Below are positions 26,852 to 38,428 of a DNA stretch of 64,000 nt, piece after piece. Every line of letters begins with the position of its first letter. The stretch's first letter is position 1. The notes under the pieces are model-generated. The model saw only the letters and a program-made list of their open reading frames with translations, was not told the DNA's origin and did no database searches. The position numbers and the translations under genes were made by a program. The DNA comes from Rhodovulum sp. PH10 (GTDB taxonomy: Bacteria; Pseudomonadota; Alphaproteobacteria; Rhizobiales; Xanthobacteraceae): the NCBI RefSeq assembly GCF_000293785.1, contig NZ_AKZI01000011.1:1-64000 (forward strand), given 5' to 3'.

Positions 26852-28000
26852 ATGGTATCGCGCGCCGAACGCACCCCGTTCGCCGACTGGTGGTGGACGG
26901 TGGACCGCCTCATGCTGGCCGCGGTCGCGGCCCTCATGCTGGCCGGCATCATCTTCTCGCTGGCCGCCTCGCCGCCGGTCGCCGGCCGCCTCGGGCTCGA
27001 CGCCTTCTATTTCGTCAACCGCCACATTCTCTACCTGATCCCGGCGACCGCGGTAATGCTGGGCGTGTCGATGCTCGCGCCGCGCACCATCCGCCGGGTG
27101 GCGCTGATCGTGTTCGTCGTCAGCGTGGCGATGACGGTCGCGACCCTCTTTTTCGGCGCCGAGGTGAAGGGCGCGCGGCGCTGGATCATCCTCGCCGGCG
27201 TCAACATCCAGCCGTCCGAGTTCGTCAAGCCGTCCTTCGTGATCCTGGTGTCGTGGCTGTTCGCCGAATCGCTGCGCAAGTCCGACGTGCCGGCCAACAC
27301 GCTCGCCTTCGTGCTGCTCGCCACCGTGATCGTGCCCCTGGTGATGCAGCCCGATTTCGGCCAGACCCTGCTCGCCACGCTGGTGTTCTGCGCGCTGTTC
27401 TTCATGGCCGGGATGCGCTTCGTCTGGGTGCTGGCGCTGGCCGGCATCGGCGGGGTGGGCGGCTTCGTCGCCTACGAGACGATCCCGCACGTGGCGCGGC
27501 GAATCAATCGCTTCCTCGATCCCTCGTCCGGCGATACCTTCCAGGTCGACGCCGCGGTCGAGTCGTTCGTGCGCGGCGGCTGGTTCGGGCGCGGCCCGGG
27601 CGAGGGCACCGTCAAGCGGATCCTGCCCGACAGCCACGCCGACTTCGTCTTCGCGGTGGCGGCCGAGGAGTTCGGCATCGTGGTCTGCCTGATGGTGGTG
27701 GCGCTGTTCGCCTTCATCGTGCTGCGGGCGCTGCTGCGCGCGCAGCGCAGCGACGACCCGTTCGCCCGCTTCGCCGTCACCGGCCTGGCGATCCTGTTCG
27801 GCACCCAGGCCGCCATCAACATGGCGGTCAATCTCGCGCTCATCCCCGCCAAGGGCATGACGCTTCCCTTCATCTCTTACGGCGGCTCGTCGATGATCTC
27901 GCTCGCCTACGGCATGGGCATGCTGCTGGCGCTGTCGCGCGAGCAGCCGCGGGCGGAGCTCTTGAGCTCCGACCTCGCGCTGGCGGGACGGCCGCTGTGA
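26852..28000 (+). CDS. ftsW: Septal peptidoglycan glycosyltransferase FtsW
   Basis: A 382-residue SEDS-family polymerase with about ten membrane helices. Landmarks are KGARRWI, NIQPSEFVKPSFV, QPDFGQT, the loop with GPGEGTVKRILPDSHADFVFAVAAEEFG and the C-terminal GMTLPFISYGGSS. ATG 26852 follows GAGGAG; an upstream in-frame ATG (26807) gives an atypical N terminus. It begins the detached segment ftsW-murG-murC, on the opposite strand from the mraZ-murD block. Confidence 0.95.
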   Translation: MVSRAERTPFADWWWTVDRLMLAAVAALMLAGIIFSLAASPPVAGRLGLDAFYFVNRHILYLIPATAVMLGVSMLAPRTIRRVALIVFVVSVAMTVATLFFGAEVKGARRWIILAGVNIQPSEFVKPSFVILVSWLFAESLRKSDVPANTLAFVLLATVIVPLVMQPDFGQTLLATLVFCALFFMAGMRFVWVLALAGIGGVGGFVAYETIPHVARRINRFLDPSSGDTFQVDAAVESFVRGGWFGRGPGEGTVKRILPDSHADFVFAVAAEEFGIVVCLMVVALFAFIVLRALLRAQRSDDPFARFAVTGLAILFGTQAAINMAVNLALIPAKGMTLPFISYGGSSMISLAYGMGMLLALSREQPRAELLSSDLALAGRPL

Positions 28001-28021
28001 CCCGCACGAGGATTCCATGAC

Positions 28022-29176
28022 ATGCCCGACAGCGATCCGCCGCTGGTGGTGGTGGCCGCGGGCGGCACCGGGGGCCACCTGTTTCCGGCCGAGGCGCTCG
28101 CCTGTGCGCTGAAGGCGCGCGGCGTCACCGTCGACCTCGCGACCGATTCCCGCGCCTTCCGCTACGGCGGCGCGTTTCCGGCCCGCGCCACCCACATCGT
28201 CCCGAGCGCGACGCTGCAGAGCAAGCGCCCCGCCGACCTCGCAAGAACGGCTTTCACCCTCGGCCGTGGCATCCTCCAGGCGTTCCAGTTGTTCGGGCGG
28301 ATCACGCCGCGGGCGGTGGTCGGCTTCGGCGGCTACCCGACGCTGCCGCCGCTGCTCGCCGCGACGCTGCGCGGCATCCCGACCGTGATCCACGAGGCGA
28401 ACGGCATCGCCGGCCGCGCCAACCGCCTGCTCGCGCCGCGCGTGAGCGCGCTCGCCACCGGCTTTCCCGGCATTTTCGGCCACGACCCGCGGCTCGCGGC
28501 AAAAGCGACCCACACCGGCAACCCGGTGCGCCCGGCGGTGGTCGAGGCGGCCGCGACGCCCTATCCGGGGGCCGACCAGCCGTTCCGCATCCTGGTGTTC
28601 GGCGGCAGCCAGGGTGCCCGCATCATGGCGGAGATCGTGCCGCCGGCGCTCGAGCTTCTGCCCGTGGTGGTGCGCTCGCGCCTCGAGGTGGTGCAGCAGG
28701 CCCGCGAGGAGGACCTCTTCCCCGTCGAGGAGGCCTATTCGCGTGCGAGCATTGCCGCCGAGGTGAAGCCGTTCTTCCGCGACCTGCCGGCGCGGATCGC
28801 CGCCGCGAATCTCGTGATCTCGCGGGCCGGTGCCTCAACCGTCGCCGAGCTCGCCGCGATCGGCCGGCCGTCGATCCTGGTGCCGCTGCCGCACGCGCTC
28901 GACCAGGACCAGATGGCCAATGCCGGCATGCTGGAGAAGGCGGGCGGCGCGCTGCGCATCAAGCAGACGGCGTTCACGCCCGAAAACCTTGCCGCCGAGA
29001 TCGCCCGGCTCGCCACCGAGCCCGACACGCTGCCGCGCATGGCGGCCGCCGCCAAGGAGATCGGCGTGCTCGACGCCGCCGAGCGGCTGGCCGACCTGGT
29101 GCTGAAGATTTCCGGGATTTCGGCGTCGACGCCAGCCGCTGCGAAGGCGGAGGGGGCCGCGCACAAGTCCGCGTAG
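28022..29176 (+). CDS. murG: UDP-N-acetylglucosamine--N-acetylmuramyl-(pentapeptide) pyrophosphoryl-undecaprenol GlcNAc transferase
   Basis: A 384-residue GT28 glycosyltransferase that makes lipid II on the inner face of the membrane. The N-terminal GGTGGHLFPAEALA loop, GFGGYPTLPPLLAA, HEANGIAGRANR and the C-terminal RAGASTVAELAAIGRPSILVPLPHALDQDQ are diagnostic. The gene starts 21 bp after ftsW, with ACGAGGA upstream. The C-terminal 20 residues are an Ala/Ser-rich tail. Confidence 0.95.
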   Translation: MPDSDPPLVVVAAGGTGGHLFPAEALACALKARGVTVDLATDSRAFRYGGAFPARATHIVPSATLQSKRPADLARTAFTLGRGILQAFQLFGRITPRAVVGFGGYPTLPPLLAATLRGIPTVIHEANGIAGRANRLLAPRVSALATGFPGIFGHDPRLAAKATHTGNPVRPAVVEAAATPYPGADQPFRILVFGGSQGARIMAEIVPPALELLPVVVRSRLEVVQQAREEDLFPVEEAYSRASIAAEVKPFFRDLPARIAAANLVISRAGASTVAELAAIGRPSILVPLPHALDQDQMANAGMLEKAGGALRIKQTAFTPENLAAEIARLATEPDTLPRMAAAAKEIGVLDAAERLADLVLKISGISASTPAAAKAEGAAHKSA

Positions 29177-29228
29177 TGTCGGCGCATCGAATTCGCTAAA
29201 CAGCGCCGGACGCACGGCGCGTCCGCTT

Positions 29229-29250
29229 CCCTCTCCCCGCACGCGGGGAG
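29229..29250. repeat. Short GC-rich palindrome
   Basis: A CCTCTCCCCGC / GCGGGGAG hairpin between murG and murC. A longer copy lies at 42764-42785. Confidence 0.5.
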
Positions 29251-29293
29251 GCGGGGGCGGTGCATGCGGGCGAAGCCCGCCAGGAGAAGACCC

Positions 29294-30706
29294 ATGAAGC
29301 TGCCGCACGATATCGGGCCGGTGCATTTCGTCGGGATCGGCGGCATCGGCATGAGCGGCATCGCCGAGGTTCTGGCCAATCTCGGCTACACGGTGACCGG
29401 CTCCGACGTCGCCGAGAACGCGAACGTCAAACGTTTGCGCGGCAAGGGCATCCGCGTCGCGGTCGGCCATGCGGCGGAGAACGTCGACGGCGCCGACGTG
29501 ATCGTCGTCTCCTCCGCGATCCGGCGCGACAACCCCGAGCTGGTGGCGGCGCGAGCGAAACGCCTGCCGGTGGTGCGGCGCGCGGAAATGCTCGCCGAGC
29601 TGATGCGGCTGAAGCGCTGCGTCGCGGTCGCCGGCACGCACGGCAAGACGACGACCACCTCGCTGGTCGCCTCGCTGCTCGACGCCGGCCATTTCGACCC
29701 GACGGTGATCAATGGCGGCATCATCAACGCCTACGGCACCAATGCCCGGCTCGGCGGCGGCGACTGGATGGTGGTGGAGGCCGACGAGTCGGACGGCACC
29801 TTCCTGAAGCTTCCGGCCGACGTCGCGATCGTCACCAATATCGACCCCGAGCATCTCGACCATTTCAAGACCTACGAGGCGGTGCAGGAGGCGTTTCAGA
29901 CTTTTGCCGAGAACGTGCCGTTCTACGGCTTCGCGGTGATGTGCATCGACCATCCGGTGGTGCAGACCATGGTCGGCCGCATCGAGGACCGCCGGGTGAT
30001 CACCTATGGCGAGAACCCGCAGGCGGACGTGCGTTTGGTGTGCCGCGATTTCGCCGACGGCCGCTCGCGCTTCGACATCGTCTTCCACGCCCGCCCCGGC
30101 AGCGCGCCACACGAGATTTCCGATCTCGTGATGCCGATGCCGGGCCGCCACAACGCGCTCAACGCCACCGCGGCGATCGCCGTCGCGCGCGAGCTGGGCG
30201 TCTCCGACGAGCTGATCCGCAAGGCGCTCGCCGGCTTCTCCGGCGTCGGCCGGCGCTTCACCCGCACCGGCACGTGGAACGGCGTGACCGTCATCGACGA
30301 TTACGGCCACCACCCGGTCGAGATCGCCGCCGTGCTGAAGGCCGCCCGCGAGACCGCGAAGGGCAGGGTGATCGCGGTGATGCAGCCGCACCGCTACACC
30401 CGGCTCGAGTCGCTGTTCGAGCAGTTCTGCACCTGCTTCAACGACGCCGACACCGTGGTGGTGGCGCCGGTCTATCCGGCCGGCGAGGCGCCGATCCCCG
30501 GCATCGACCGCGACGCGCTGGTCGCCGGCATCCGCGCCCGCGGGCATCGCCACGCGGTGCCGCTCGACGGCCCGGCCGACCTCGCCGGGATCGTGCGAGG
30601 CATGGCGAAGCCGGGCGATTACGTCGTCTGCCTCGGGGCGGGCAGCATCAGCCAATGGGCGAACGCGCTGCCGGGCGAGCTGAACGCCGTGGAGCCGGCC
30701 GCCTGA
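29294..30706 (+). CDS. murC: UDP-N-acetylmuramate--L-alanine ligase
   Basis: A 470-residue Mur ligase for the first amino acid of the stem peptide. Motifs are [16 protein letters not shown], the ATP loop [42 protein letters not shown] and QPHRYTR. ATG 29294 has AGGAGA upstream. In relatives murB, ddl, ftsQ, ftsA and ftsZ follow; here the cluster stops and an amidotransferase gene comes next. Confidence 0.96.
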   Translation: MKLPHDIGPVHFVGIGGIGMSGIAEVLANLGYTVTGSDVAENANVKRLRGKGIRVAVGHAAENVDGADVIVVSSAIRRDNPELVAARAKRLPVVRRAEMLAELMRLKRCVAVAGTHGKTTTTSLVASLLDAGHFDPTVINGGIINAYGTNARLGGGDWMVVEADESDGTFLKLPADVAIVTNIDPEHLDHFKTYEAVQEAFQTFAENVPFYGFAVMCIDHPVVQTMVGRIEDRRVITYGENPQADVRLVCRDFADGRSRFDIVFHARPGSAPHEISDLVMPMPGRHNALNATAAIAVARELGVSDELIRKALAGFSGVGRRFTRTGTWNGVTVIDDYGHHPVEIAAVLKAARETAKGRVIAVMQPHRYTRLESLFEQFCTCFNDADTVVVAPVYPAGEAPIPGIDRDALVAGIRARGHRHAVPLDGPADLAGIVRGMAKPGDYVVCLGAGSISQWANALPGELNAVEPAA

Positions 30707-30740
30707 CGAAAAGACCTTTCCGCCGGAGGAGCGCCGAACC

Positions 30741-31442
30741 GTGAAGACCTGTCTCGCCGTCCGCCACGTCGCCTTCGAGGATCTCGGCCTGCTGGCGCCG
30801 CTCGTCGCCGAGCGCGGCTTTTCGGTGCGCTATCTCGAGGCCGGCGTCGAGCCGATCACCGACGAGGCGCTGGTGACGCCCGACCTCGTGGTGGTGCTCG
30901 GCGGGCCGATCGGCGTCTACGAGGAGGACGCCTATCCGTTCCTGGTGCCGGAGACCGCCGCCGTGAAGGCGCGGCTCGAGGCGGACAAGCCGACGCTCGG
31001 CGTCTGCCTCGGCGCGCAGCTGATGGCAAAGGCGCTCGGCGCCGAGGTGAAGCCGGGGCCGGCCAGGGAGATCGGCTATGCGCCGCTCACCGTCACGCCG
31101 GAGGGCGAGGCGGCCGGGCTCGGGCCGTTCGCCGAGACGCCGGTGCTGCATTGGCACGGCGACGCCTTCGCCTTGCCGGCCGGCGCGACGCGGCTCGCCT
31201 ACACCGCCGTCTGCCCCAACCAGGCGTTCTCGATCGGCCCGAAGATTTTGGGGCTGCAGTTCCACATCGAGGTCGATCCGGCGCGGCTCGAGACCTGGCT
31301 GATCGGCCACACGATGGAGCTGTCCAAGGCCGGCATCGACCCGCGCACGCTGCGCGAACAAGCCCGCACCATCGGCCGGACGACCGCGGAGAAGGGGCGG
31401 GCGACGCTCGCGCGCTTCCTCGACGGAGTTTTTTCCGCGTGA
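30741..31442 (+). CDS. Class I glutamine amidotransferase domain protein
   Basis: A 233-residue single-domain GATase1. The nucleophile elbow is GVCLGAQ; VLGGPIGVYEED forms the oxyanion region; the catalytic His and Glu lie in LQFHIEVD; HWHGDAF is typical of the YfeJ/GuaA-like subgroup. Stand-alone members act on diverse nitrogen-transfer or γ-glutamyl substrates. GTG 30741 follows GGAGGA. Its stop overlaps the next start as GTGA, so the two proteins are translationally coupled and probably work together. Confidence 0.85.
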   Translation: MKTCLAVRHVAFEDLGLLAPLVAERGFSVRYLEAGVEPITDEALVTPDLVVVLGGPIGVYEEDAYPFLVPETAAVKARLEADKPTLGVCLGAQLMAKALGAEVKPGPAREIGYAPLTVTPEGEAAGLGPFAETPVLHWHGDAFALPAGATRLAYTAVCPNQAFSIGPKILGLQFHIEVDPARLETWLIGHTMELSKAGIDPRTLREQARTIGRTTAEKGRATLARFLDGVFSA

Positions 31443-33202
31443 CGGGGCTCGTCTCGCTGCTCGGGGCGTCGGCCGCCGCGCTGACCGCCCGGAAAAACGG
31501 CCCGAGTCTCTACGACCTGTGCGACCCGCTGCTGCGCGGGGCGGGGCCGGGCGACGCGCATCTGCGCACCTTCTACAAAACGGCGGTCGCCAATCCGGCG
31601 CTGCGGCCGCTGCTCGGCCGCGCCGGGCTGCCGGTGCTCGCCGATCGCCAGACCTTTGCCGGGCTCGAGGCGGCGATCCGCTCCGCCCGCGACGACGCCG
31701 CGCCCGACTGGGCGGCGATCGGCCGCGAGGTGGCGCCGCTGATCGACGCGGTGCCGCAGCATCACCCGGTGCGCCCGCCGCTCGCCGGCACCCCGCCGAT
31801 GCCGCCGCCGGCGGAGATCGAGTACGTTCTCCGCGGCTGTGCAAAACATCTCATCGACGCGCACCGGCGGCACGGCGGCTTCCTGCCGGGCTATGCCGCG
31901 TTCAACTTCGCCGGCGATCCCGATTTTCACGGCCGCGATCTCGTCACCGCGCTGACCGGGCTTCAGGCGCGCACCTACAAGAACGCGACGCTGCTGTTCA
32001 ATCTCGCTCGCGCCTTCGTGCTGCCCAACCAACCGATCGCGCGCCTGTTGAACCCGCCCTGGTCCGGCTTTGCCGAGCCGATGTGGGAGCCGGTGCAGAT
32101 CCGCCACCGCTGCGCCTATTACGATGCCTTCTTCGCCGAGGCCTTGATGGACTATCTCGGCTCCGGCCTCGCCCGGCCGGAGGAGACCGGCCCGGCGCGC
32201 CAGGCGATCTCCGGCATGATCGATTTTTGCCTGAAGACCAGCCGCGAGGAGGTGAAGCATCCGGACGACGGCACGCCGTTTTCGGTCGTCACCGCGCTGG
32301 TGCCGCCGCCCGACGTGCGGATGTCCGACTTCTTCTGGAAGCTCAAGCAGGACCTCGGCTTCGGCACCTATGTGCCCGACTGCGACACCACCGCCTGCTC
32401 GCTCTCGGCGGCGACCCAGTTCGGTGTCGAGGACCCGATGCTGGAGCAGCCCTTCGTCGACTTCTATGCCGGCTATCAGGTGCGGGACGGCTCGAACCGC
32501 CCGCCGCCGTCGGTCGACATCAACGCCCCCGAGCTGAACTTTTCCGGCGGCATCGTCACCTGGATCGAGAGCGCGAAGGGCGAGACGCCGTTCGGCAACG
32601 ACCTCGATCCGACGCTGAATCTCGACGTGCTCGAGGCTGCGTTCCGCAACCATGCCCGCTGGGGCATCGTCGACACGCAGCGCCGCCGTGATTTCCTGCG
32701 CGATGTCCTAAGATTCCACCTGCGGCTGGTGACCTCGGGCGTCTTCACCGACCCTCGCGCGCACATCTACTACCTGCCCGAGCTTTACGCCGCCTATGTC
32801 GGCCGCTGCCTCGCCGCCTTCCGGGCGATGCCGGCGGAGGTGCGCCGCGCGGTCGACCCGGACGGCGCCTTCGAGACCATCCGGAAAATCGTGCTCGACT
32901 ATGTGCAGGACGACCTCGCCGCGCACGAGATGAACCCGTTCGATGCGGCGCTGGCGCTCTTGGCGCTCGCCAAGCTCGGTGGCGAGCGCGCGGCCTATGC
33001 CGCGCCGCTCGACGTCTTGGTGAAGAGCTTTGGCGAGGGCGGCCGCAAGGCGCCCTACAAGGCCTACGAGTGGAACAAGATGAAGACGCCGACCCGCATC
33101 CTGGTCGGTGGGCCGGAGGTGACCTCGGCCTTCGTGCTGTCGGCGCTGGTGCACGCCCGCGCTGCGCTGACGGGGATGAACGTGTCCGGCCGGGCTGCGT
33201 GA
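31439..33202 (+). CDS. Uncharacterised protein with DxDTTA motif (possible alpha/alpha-toroid)
   Basis: A 587-residue soluble protein with no signal peptide. Around residue 314 it reads YVPDCDTTACSLSAA, resembling the DxDDTA acid motif of class II terpene cyclases and toroid prenyltransferase-like folds. Other helical repeats such as MNPFDAALALLALAKLGGE and TSAFVLSALVHARAAL fit an alpha/alpha barrel. QW motifs are not evident, so a real cyclase activity is uncertain. The GTG start overlaps the amidotransferase stop (GTGA). No close family is recognised; it is described here as a hypothetical partner of the amidotransferase. Confidence 0.7.
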   Translation: MTGLVSLLGASAAALTARKNGPSLYDLCDPLLRGAGPGDAHLRTFYKTAVANPALRPLLGRAGLPVLADRQTFAGLEAAIRSARDDAAPDWAAIGREVAPLIDAVPQHHPVRPPLAGTPPMPPPAEIEYVLRGCAKHLIDAHRRHGGFLPGYAAFNFAGDPDFHGRDLVTALTGLQARTYKNATLLFNLARAFVLPNQPIARLLNPPWSGFAEPMWEPVQIRHRCAYYDAFFAEALMDYLGSGLARPEETGPARQAISGMIDFCLKTSREEVKHPDDGTPFSVVTALVPPPDVRMSDFFWKLKQDLGFGTYVPDCDTTACSLSAATQFGVEDPMLEQPFVDFYAGYQVRDGSNRPPPSVDINAPELNFSGGIVTWIESAKGETPFGNDLDPTLNLDVLEAAFRNHARWGIVDTQRRRDFLRDVLRFHLRLVTSGVFTDPRAHIYYLPELYAAYVGRCLAAFRAMPAEVRRAVDPDGAFETIRKIVLDYVQDDLAAHEMNPFDAALALLALAKLGGERAAYAAPLDVLVKSFGEGGRKAPYKAYEWNKMKTPTRILVGGPEVTSAFVLSALVHARAALTGMNVSGRAA

Positions 33203-33323
33203 TCCGCGCCGGGGACCCCTCGGCGGCCGTGTGCGGAAGATCACAGTTCGGCGACAAGTCCCGGTTTATCCAGGACCGTCGTCTTATCGTCGTGTCGCGC
33301 TGCGTCGAGCAGGAGGCCCCGTC

Positions 33324-35576
33324 ATGACACCGAGGAAGGTCGCCGCCCTCGCCGGTGGTGCGGTGGTTCTCGCCGGTCTGCTCGTGGCGATCCACGGGAT
33401 TCCCGCGCGAAGTCTCGTCGAGACCGCCGTCCGGCAGCCGCTCGCCGACGAGGGGCTCACGCTCGAGATCGGCGGCGACGCCCGCCTCACGCTGTGGCCC
33501 GCCACGCTGGTGCTCGAGCGGGTGACGCTGCGCGACGAGGCGGCCGATGCCCCGCTGGTCGCGGTCGACCGCATCGAGGCCGACGTCTCGCTCGGCGCGC
33601 TGTGGCGCGGACGGGCCGACGTTTCCACCCTCACCCTCACCCGCCCGGTGGTGCGCACGCAGACGCTGTTTCGCCGTGCCGCCCGCGAGGCCACCGCCCG
33701 CTCGGACGGCGACGAGAAGGCGGGCGCGCCCGCCGGCATCGCGATCGACGCCGTTCGCGTCACCGATGGCACCATCGTGCTGCAGGATGCGGGCCGCACC
33801 GCCGAGCTGCCGGTCGATGCGCTGCGGGTCGCCACCGTGCCGGCGCCGGGTGGCCGCTCGACGCTCCATCTCGACGCCCGCTCCGGCGATTCGGCGCTGC
33901 GCCTCACCGCGCCGGCGGATGGCCCCGCCCGGCTCGGCCAGGGTGAGGCGGTGCCGATCGAGATGACGGTCGAGGCACCGAGATTGTTTCGCAGCCCCGC
34001 CACGCTGTCCGCCACGGTGCGGCGCACCGGGCCGGTGCTGCGCGCCGAGGGCGTCAGCGGCATGATCGATCAGGGCCGGCTGCGCGGCACGGTCTCGGTG
34101 AGCGTCGCCAGCGGAAAACCGTTCGTCGATGCAAAGCTCGAGTCCGAGCGACTCGACCTGTCGGGCCTGATCGCCGCCGTGCCGCCGGCCCAAAGGACCG
34201 ACGCCGCCGGCACCGCCGCCGCGGCCGCCTGGAGCGAGCAAAAGCTCGATCTGTTCGGGCTCGGGCTGGTCGACGCCGATCTGAGCCTCGTCGCCCGCGA
34301 GGTGCAGGTCGATGCGCTGAAGATCGCGCCGGCGACCGTCGAGGCGACGCTGCTGTCCGAGGTGCTGACGGTGACGCTGGCGCGCGCCGGCCTCTATGGC
34401 GGGCAGGCGACCGGCACGCTGACGCTCGACCGTGCACACGGCGCGCCGGCGGTCGGCCTGAAGGCGCAGTTCGCCGATGTCGGCGCGCTGCCGTTCCTGC
34501 GCGACACCACCGGCTTCGAGACCCTCGAGGGGCGCGCCCGCGGCAGCCTCGACGTGAAGGGGGCAGGCGACAGCCCGCGCGGCGTGGTCGCCTCGCTCGC
34601 CGGGCACGCCGAGGTCGCGATCAGCGACGGGGCGGTGCGCGGCGTCGACCTGCCGGGCATGCTGCGCTCGCTGGTCGATACCATTCTGTCGGGCTGGCAG
34701 GGCGAGGCCGGCGACCGCACCCGCTTCACCACTTTCAGCGCGTCCTTCACCGTCGAGAACGGCATCGCCCGCACCACCGATGCGGCGCTCGCCGGGCCGT
34801 CGCTGGTGGCGAGCGCGGCCGGCAACATCGACCTCGTCGATCGCACGCTCGACCTGCGCGCCGACCCGCGGCTGGTGATCGTCGCCGCCGGCGACGACCG
34901 CCCCGAGCCGTGGGGCATCGGCGTGCCGGTGGTGGTGCAGGGGTCTTGGGCGGCGCCGCGCATCTATGCCGACACGCCGAACATTTTGTCCGACCCCGAC
35001 GGCGCGCTGAAAGGCTTGCGCGAGGCGCTCGGCGGCAGCGCCGGCATTGCAAGGATGATCGAAGGGTTCGGCCGCGCGCTCGGCGCCTCCGGTGCGGCGG
35101 GGACGGGTGAGACGGCGTCCGGTGGGCCGGCGTCCGACGATCGCCATGGCGGCACGCCCGACGCGACGCGCCGGCCGGGCATTCTCGCCGACGAGATCAT
35201 GCGCGCCCTGAAGCGGGCGCCCCACGAGGCGCCCGGTGCGGCGGCAGCGCCGCCGGTGCGCACCCGGACCATCCGCCCGATCGACGACGCCGCGGCCGAG
35301 CCCGCGGCAGAGCCCGCGCCGGTGCCGTCGCCCGCATCGCCGCCGCCGGCGCGGTCCGCCACGCGGGCGCTGCCGCAGGCGGCGGGCGGGGAGGCCGGCC
35401 CTGCGGCCTCGCGCGATGCTTCGGCCTCGGCCTCCGCTGCGGACGATCCTCCTCCTCCGCCGCGCGGCCGGCCGCGCAGCGGCGCATGGCGCGAGCCGCG
35501 TCCGCCGCCGGAGCCGACCATCCGCGAGATCGAGCAGGGCGCGCGCGAATTCTTTCGTGATCTGCTCGGGCGGTGA
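33324..35576 (+). CDS. AsmA-family envelope protein
   Basis: A 750-residue protein. One N-terminal membrane helix (residues about 7-23) is followed by the AsmA start (ARSLVETAVRQPLADEGLTLEIGGDARLTLWPATLVLERV) and a long beta-rich region ending in an AsmA-like C-terminal domain (ARTTDAALAGPSLVASAAGNIDLVDRTLDLRADPRL). The last 150 residues are Pro/Ala/Arg-rich and probably disordered. AsmA-like proteins span the periplasm and are linked to lipid transport to the outer membrane. AGGAGG precedes ATG 33324. Confidence 0.85.
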   Translation: MTPRKVAALAGGAVVLAGLLVAIHGIPARSLVETAVRQPLADEGLTLEIGGDARLTLWPATLVLERVTLRDEAADAPLVAVDRIEADVSLGALWRGRADVSTLTLTRPVVRTQTLFRRAAREATARSDGDEKAGAPAGIAIDAVRVTDGTIVLQDAGRTAELPVDALRVATVPAPGGRSTLHLDARSGDSALRLTAPADGPARLGQGEAVPIEMTVEAPRLFRSPATLSATVRRTGPVLRAEGVSGMIDQGRLRGTVSVSVASGKPFVDAKLESERLDLSGLIAAVPPAQRTDAAGTAAAAAWSEQKLDLFGLGLVDADLSLVAREVQVDALKIAPATVEATLLSEVLTVTLARAGLYGGQATGTLTLDRAHGAPAVGLKAQFADVGALPFLRDTTGFETLEGRARGSLDVKGAGDSPRGVVASLAGHAEVAISDGAVRGVDLPGMLRSLVDTILSGWQGEAGDRTRFTTFSASFTVENGIARTTDAALAGPSLVASAAGNIDLVDRTLDLRADPRLVIVAAGDDRPEPWGIGVPVVVQGSWAAPRIYADTPNILSDPDGALKGLREALGGSAGIARMIEGFGRALGASGAAGTGETASGGPASDDRHGGTPDATRRPGILADEIMRALKRAPHEAPGAAAAPPVRTRTIRPIDDAAAEPAAEPAPVPSPASPPPARSATRALPQAAGGEAGPAASRDASASASAADDPPPPPRGRPRSGAWREPRPPPEPTIREIEQGAREFFRDLLGR

Positions 35577-35603
35577 CGGCTCGCGCGGAAGAAAGCGCGG
35601 CGA

Positions 35604-36338
35604 TCACATGCTCTCCTTGATGCCGCGCCTGATCAGCCACCAGTTGACCGGATAGCTGGTGGCGAAGCCGGCCAGCATCGCGATCTGCATGGTGAACCAG
35701 AACTCCGGCGTGTTCGGCTCCACTCGCGTCCCGAACAGCGGCAGGAAGATCAGAAACTGCGCGATCGCCATGAAGCCGTACATGCCGACCTGCCAGGCGG
35801 TGAGCGACAGCACGTCGGCCTTGATCGCCTGCACGAGGCCCTGGCCGACCGACAGGTTCCGCATCGGCACGATGGTGAAGTACTGGAACATGATCCCGAG
35901 CGCGAAGGCGAACAGATAGTCGACGATCCACACCGCGAACATCTTGTCGGAGAACACCGTGTGCCAGCCGAACCAGACGGCGACCGCCGGCACCAGAAAG
36001 GCCAGCCACTCGGCGATGATGTCGCCGAGCGTGCAGCCGGCGCCGCAATGGGTCGCGCCCTTGCCGACTTTTACCGGGAACGGCGTCAGCGCCTTGTGGG
36101 GCGGCGTCTCGTCGTTCTTCATCGCCGGCATCGCCTTCTCGTGGGTCGCCAGCCGCCCGTATCGCAGATAGCCCCACAGCACGATCACCGTGCCGAACAG
36201 CGCGGAGAGCGGCCACACCACGTTCATGATCCCCATGTGCTGCGGGTGCCGCATCACGTCGATCGCGATGCCGATCGCGATCGCGAAGCCGGCGAGAAGC
36301 GAAACGATCGAGAGAACGTGCAGCCAGGTCGGTATCAT
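35604..36338 (-). CDS. DUF4396 integral membrane protein
   Basis: A 244-residue protein with about six membrane helices. The motif GATHCGAGCTLGDIIAEW (Cys/His/Asp) and the terminal YPVNWWLIRRGIKESM are typical of DUF4396, an uncharacterised family often found near copper or metal genes. ATG 36338 gives a membrane-start N terminus. It converges on the AsmA gene with 27 bp between stops. Confidence 0.78.
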   Translation of the reverse strand: MIPTWLHVLSIVSLLAGFAIAIGIAIDVMRHPQHMGIMNVVWPLSALFGTVIVLWGYLRYGRLATHEKAMPAMKNDETPPHKALTPFPVKVGKGATHCGAGCTLGDIIAEWLAFLVPAVAVWFGWHTVFSDKMFAVWIVDYLFAFALGIMFQYFTIVPMRNLSVGQGLVQAIKADVLSLTAWQVGMYGFMAIAQFLIFLPLFGTRVEPNTPEFWFTMQIAMLAGFATSYPVNWWLIRRGIKESM

Positions 36339-36637
36339 GCGCGATGGTCGTCCGTCTTGCGGGTGAAAAGGTTCTCGAAGGGCGAACTCGAGCACCGGCG
36401 GCCTCGTTCCGGCGGCAAGCGGCGTCGGCCGTCGCTGCCTGCGCCGTTTCCGCCGATTTCGTACGCGAGCGCACGGACTCCCGGCTCAGCCGGCGGCACC
36501 GGCCTCGCGATGCGCGCGATCCGCACCGCCCCCTTGCTCTGTCCGCCGCCACACGTTACAAGAGCGCTCGCGCTGCCGGTTGACGCCTCCTTCATCTTTT
36601 CGGGCGAGGCTGGCGAGAGGGACAACGAGGATTTGGC

Positions 36638-36742
36638 ATGACGCCGCGCTGCATTCATTGCGCGCCGTACGGGTGGGCCGCCGAGGCCCCGCCCGCGCCT
36701 GTCCTGCTGTCCGGGCTTCTTCTGCTCCTTACCAGCCCCTGA
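36638..36742 (+). CDS. leuL: Leucine-rich leader peptide of leuA
   Basis: A 34-residue open frame behind AACGAGG. Its C-terminal third reads VLLSGLLLLLTSP, seven leucines in nine residues, just before the stop. It ends 97 bp before leuA and runs straight into inverted repeats. This is the classic layout of a transcription-attenuation leader: ribosomes stall on Leu codons when leucyl-tRNA is scarce. Codons are CTG, CTT and CTC. Confidence 0.82.
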   Translation: MTPRCIHCAPYGWAAEAPPAPVLLSGLLLLLTSP

Positions 36743-36821
36743 GGGCCGTCAGGGCGCGTCGCGCCTGGGCGCTCAGGGGATCGAACGGAACCCCGGACGC
36801 GCCCTCTGGCGCATGCATTTT
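36736..36821 (+). promoter_or_regulatory. Candidate leu attenuator
   Basis: CCCCTGAG (36736-36743, overlapping the leader stop) pairs with CTCAGGGG (36772-36779). The same GGGG can instead pair with CCCC at 36791-36794. A last hairpin GCGCC-CTCT-GGCGC (36799-36812) is followed by ATGCATTTT. Mutually exclusive pairings and a T-tract fit an attenuator; the terminator stem is short. Confidence 0.6.
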
Positions 36822-36839
36822 CCCGAAGGAGCTCTTTCC

Positions 36840-38405
<1,566 letters not shown>

Positions 38406-38428
38406 GGCTCTCCCGGTCGTGACTTCCG

